Shown: positions 5,205-6,479 of the stretch, in pieces
Position numbering within the stretch: position 1 is the first letter of the stretch
How the letters are laid out: every line of letters begins with the position of its first letter
Source: Candidatus Sericytochromatia bacterium
Lineage (GTDB): Bacteria; Cyanobacteriota; Sericytochromatia; UBA7694
Assembly: GCA_913773825.1 (NCBI GenBank)
Contig: CAJYHH010001101.1
Location: 1-6,479 of the forward strand
DNA: 6,479 bases
Direction: 5' to 3'
Program-made: the position numbers and the translations under genes
The notes under the pieces: model-generated
What the model was told of the DNA's origin: nothing
The model's input: only the letters and a program-made list of their open reading frames with translations
Databases searched by the model: none

Positions 5205-5250
5205 TAAACTGTTTTAGGGTATCTTGACAGGAGCTCTCTAGTCATCCTTA

Positions 5251-5272
5251 CTTGTTGTACTTGCTTGTTGTA
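5251..5272 (+). repeat. 9-base direct repeat next to the ribosome site
   Basis: CTTGTTGTA occurs at 5251-5259 and again at 5264-5272, a 13-base period. The second copy ends at the base before the AAGGA ribosome site. It could be an operator, an RNA-binding site or chance; the sequence alone does not decide. Confidence 0.5.
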
Positions 5273-5277
5273 AAGGA
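5273..5277 (+). promoter_or_regulatory. Shine-Dalgarno site deciding a TTG start at 5284
   Basis: AAGGA lies 6 bases before TTG 5284-5286. There is no in-frame ATG near the beginning of the conserved sequence; the nearby ATGs (5298, 5303) are in another frame. The TTG is therefore the supported start. Confidence 0.65.
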
Positions 5278-5283
5278 ACCTGT

Positions 5284-6012
5284 TTGATTCGGATTGCATG
5301 CCATGAGCTTCGGCTCAATGACAGTCAGCAATGGCTGTGGGAAGATCTGCCCTTTACGGGTATAAGTGTTGAAACAGATAGCGAAGGCCGCCTCGCTTGT
5401 GAAAGAGCGTATGCCAATGGTGTGCTAGATGGCTTTGTCAGAGTCTGGCAGCCGCAAAGTGGTCAATTGCTGGCTGAATCTTATTATGCCCAGGGTCAGC
5501 TGCATGGTCCGCATCGTGAATGGCACGAAAAGCTCACTCAGACTGAGATTGCCAGATTAAAATCCGAATCTGAATACGCCCAGGGCCAGTTGCTGAACTG
5601 TCAGATCTGGGATCGTGATGGTCAGATCAGGGTCATACCTGAATCCAGTACAGCTTTAAACGAGCGTTCAGCAGAGAATCAGCCTTTGCGGGTGAAGATT
5701 GCGGATTTGGACTTTACCCCCGAATATCTGTTTGAGTATCAGGGTAAAGCTTTTACGGGAATTGCTTATGAACTGGATGATCAAGCTGAGTTAAGCTGCG
5801 AAGTCAGTTATTGCCAAGGCATGCGCCATGGTTGTTATCGCGAGTGGTATCATCCTGCTCAGCTTAAGCTGGAAAGAGAATATGAATTTGGAATCCGGAC
5901 TGCAGAGCGCAGCTGGCTGAGTGACGGCCAGCTTGAATCAGAGACGCAGCTCCAGCCAACTGATTTTCATTATCAGCTGCTGCTGCGCCGCCGCCGCCGT
6001 TATCGCTTCTAG
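5284..6012 (+). CDS. MORN/YwqK-like repeat protein, internally duplicated, with Arg-rich C-terminus
   Basis: This 242-residue protein starts at TTG. It has no signal peptide or membrane segment, so it is probably cytoplasmic. It carries the pattern E-x-x-Y-x-x-G-x-x-x-G-x-x-x-W, seen in MORN-variant repeats of the YwqK family (COG2849; the 'antitoxin' label in databases is not well grounded). Examples are ERAYANGVLDGFVRVW (40-55), ESYYAQGQLHGPHREW (65-80), a decayed copy ESEYAQGQLLNCQIW (95-109), EVSYCQGMRHGCYREW (173-188) and EREYEFGIRTAERSW (197-211). The N- and C-halves are a duplication: residues 23-55 align without gaps to 156-188 with 14 of 33 identical, both beginning FTGI. The C-terminus is RRRRRYRF, unusual for the family and possibly nucleic-acid or membrane binding. 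No toxin gene lies beside it, so an antitoxin role is not supported. Its function is unknown. It has its own promoter and stands alone. Confidence 0.75.
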   Translation: MIRIACHELRLNDSQQWLWEDLPFTGISVETDSEGRLACERAYANGVLDGFVRVWQPQSGQLLAESYYAQGQLHGPHREWHEKLTQTEIARLKSESEYAQGQLLNCQIWDRDGQIRVIPESSTALNERSAENQPLRVKIADLDFTPEYLFEYQGKAFTGIAYELDDQAELSCEVSYCQGMRHGCYREWYHPAQLKLEREYEFGIRTAERSWLSDGQLESETQLQPTDFHYQLLLRRRRRYRF

Positions 6013-6176
6013 CGAGAATTTAGACCTGGTTTAAGCGCCCGGTGGCAAGGCTGTGAGTAACTATTTGTCCATTGGCCAGGCTGCGGGGTTATATTGAAAC
6101 AACTCTGATTCGTTTATAGCTGACCTGCTTGGTTTTAACGACTTAGGCTGTTCTAAACAGACTGTGTTTAAGCCGT
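6013..6176. other. Intergenic region between convergent genes
   Basis: This 164-base gap lies between two convergent genes. AAACA (6155-6159) and TGTTT (6165-6169) can form a weak hairpin framed by GGCT and AGCC. No convincing terminator with a T-run is visible for either gene, and no open reading frame with a ribosome site was found. Confidence 0.4.
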
Positions 6177-6476
6177 TTAGAAGTGACGGCGGTTTTCGTA
6201 TAGACGCAGGATAGCGCAAAGTCCAAGTCCAGCCCAGCAAAAAGCCATAAAGCCTAACATCAGGGGCTCTGGTTCACGGTTATGAATCAGGGAAAAGCCC
6301 ACACACCAGCTAAAATAGAGCGCACCAACCGCCCAATAGACTAAAGCGCGAGCATAAATCCAGCGTCGTTTGTCAGCTTGTAAGCTGTAAGACTGCCTGA
6401 CACCCTGGCGATTGCTAATCACAATCCAGACGGTTGCACCAAGCACAAGCAGCAGAATAGGAGTGGTTTCGAGCAT
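6177..6476 (-). CDS. Small membrane protein with three predicted helices, unknown function
   Basis: The visible protein has 99 residues from an ATG at 6476. The frame is still open at the window edge (one CCC codon further), so the true start may lie outside. Hydrophobic segments are about 6-21 (ILLLVLGATVWIVIS), 44-64 (LVYWAVGALYFSWCVGFSLI) and 71-91 (PLMLGFMAFCWAGLGLCAIL). The loop between the first two helices (22-42) is strongly basic (RQGVRQSYSLQADKRRW), which by the positive-inside rule places it in the cytoplasm. The C-terminus RLYENRRHF is also basic. No family is recognised and no catalytic motif is visible. It converges on the MORN-like gene across 164 bases. It reads as a genuine gene because of the coherent helix pattern, but the function is open. 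Confidence 0.62.
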   Translation of the reverse strand: MLETTPILLLVLGATVWIVISNRQGVRQSYSLQADKRRWIYARALVYWAVGALYFSWCVGFSLIHNREPEPLMLGFMAFCWAGLGLCAILRLYENRRHF

Positions 6477-6479
6477 GGG

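Noticed and set aside
5224..5252. Perfect TTGACA at 5224-5229 as a -35 element
   Set aside because: No acceptable -10 lies 16-18 bases downstream (CTTACT at best). The extended TATAAT at 5199 is a better promoter.
1..6479. A new multi-gene defence, mobile or biosynthetic system
   Set aside because: Most genes are single housekeeping or orphan units with separate promoters and terminators, and there are no transposase, integrase, nuclease-helicase, CRISPR or synthase cluster signals. The GIY-YIG protein is of the small housekeeping type, and the YwqK-like protein has no toxin partner.

Overview
This window is an ordinary stretch of bacterial chromosome. By eye it has mid-range GC (roughly 48-50%), it is fairly densely coded on both strands, and it has no tRNA, rRNA, CRISPR array, insertion sequence or integrase. 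Shine-Dalgarno sites are clear, the lipoprotein signal peptide is canonical and intrinsic terminators are present. The small single-RRM RNA-binding protein is a type common in Cyanobacteria and their non-photosynthetic relatives, and also in some other Gram-negative phyla. A non-photosynthetic cyanobacterial relative (Sericytochromatia/Blackallbacteria/Melainabacteria-like) is a guess, not a demonstration.

Layout, left to right. The + strand C-terminal end of a polytopic membrane glycosyltransferase of the PIG-V mannosyltransferase type (2-181) converges on a minus-strand gene (216-824). That gene encodes a Pro/Gln-rich, mostly disordered protein whose first residues copy the flagellin N-terminus, and a sigma-28 (FliA)-like promoter lies upstream. 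Next comes an eroded glutathione S-transferase fragment on the minus strand (1061-1272). An intergenic region separates it from a divergent UbiE-like SAM methyltransferase (1519-2385). A small RRM protein follows (2610-2987) and ends against a hairpin that also contains the stop codon of the convergent RluA-family pseudouridine synthase (3016-3960). The synthase is preceded, one base apart, by a GIY-YIG (UPF0213/YhbQ-type) protein (3962-4219), so the two form a minus-strand operon. Divergent from it is a lipoprotein with a Pro/Thr/Ser stalk and a C-terminal PrcB domain (4319-5053), closed by two tandem intrinsic terminators. An extended -10 promoter then drives a TTG-initiated, internally duplicated MORN/YwqK-like protein (5284-6012). 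The window closes with a small minus-strand membrane protein (6177-6476, possibly 5'-truncated).

The genes do not form one pathway. The only clear operon is GIY-YIG plus RluA. No convincing undescribed multi-gene system is visible. The points most worth a second look are the flagellin-like leader together with its sigma-28-like promoter, the unannotated GST remnant, the RRM protein with two RNP1 aromatics missing, and the gapless internal duplication in the MORN-like protein.
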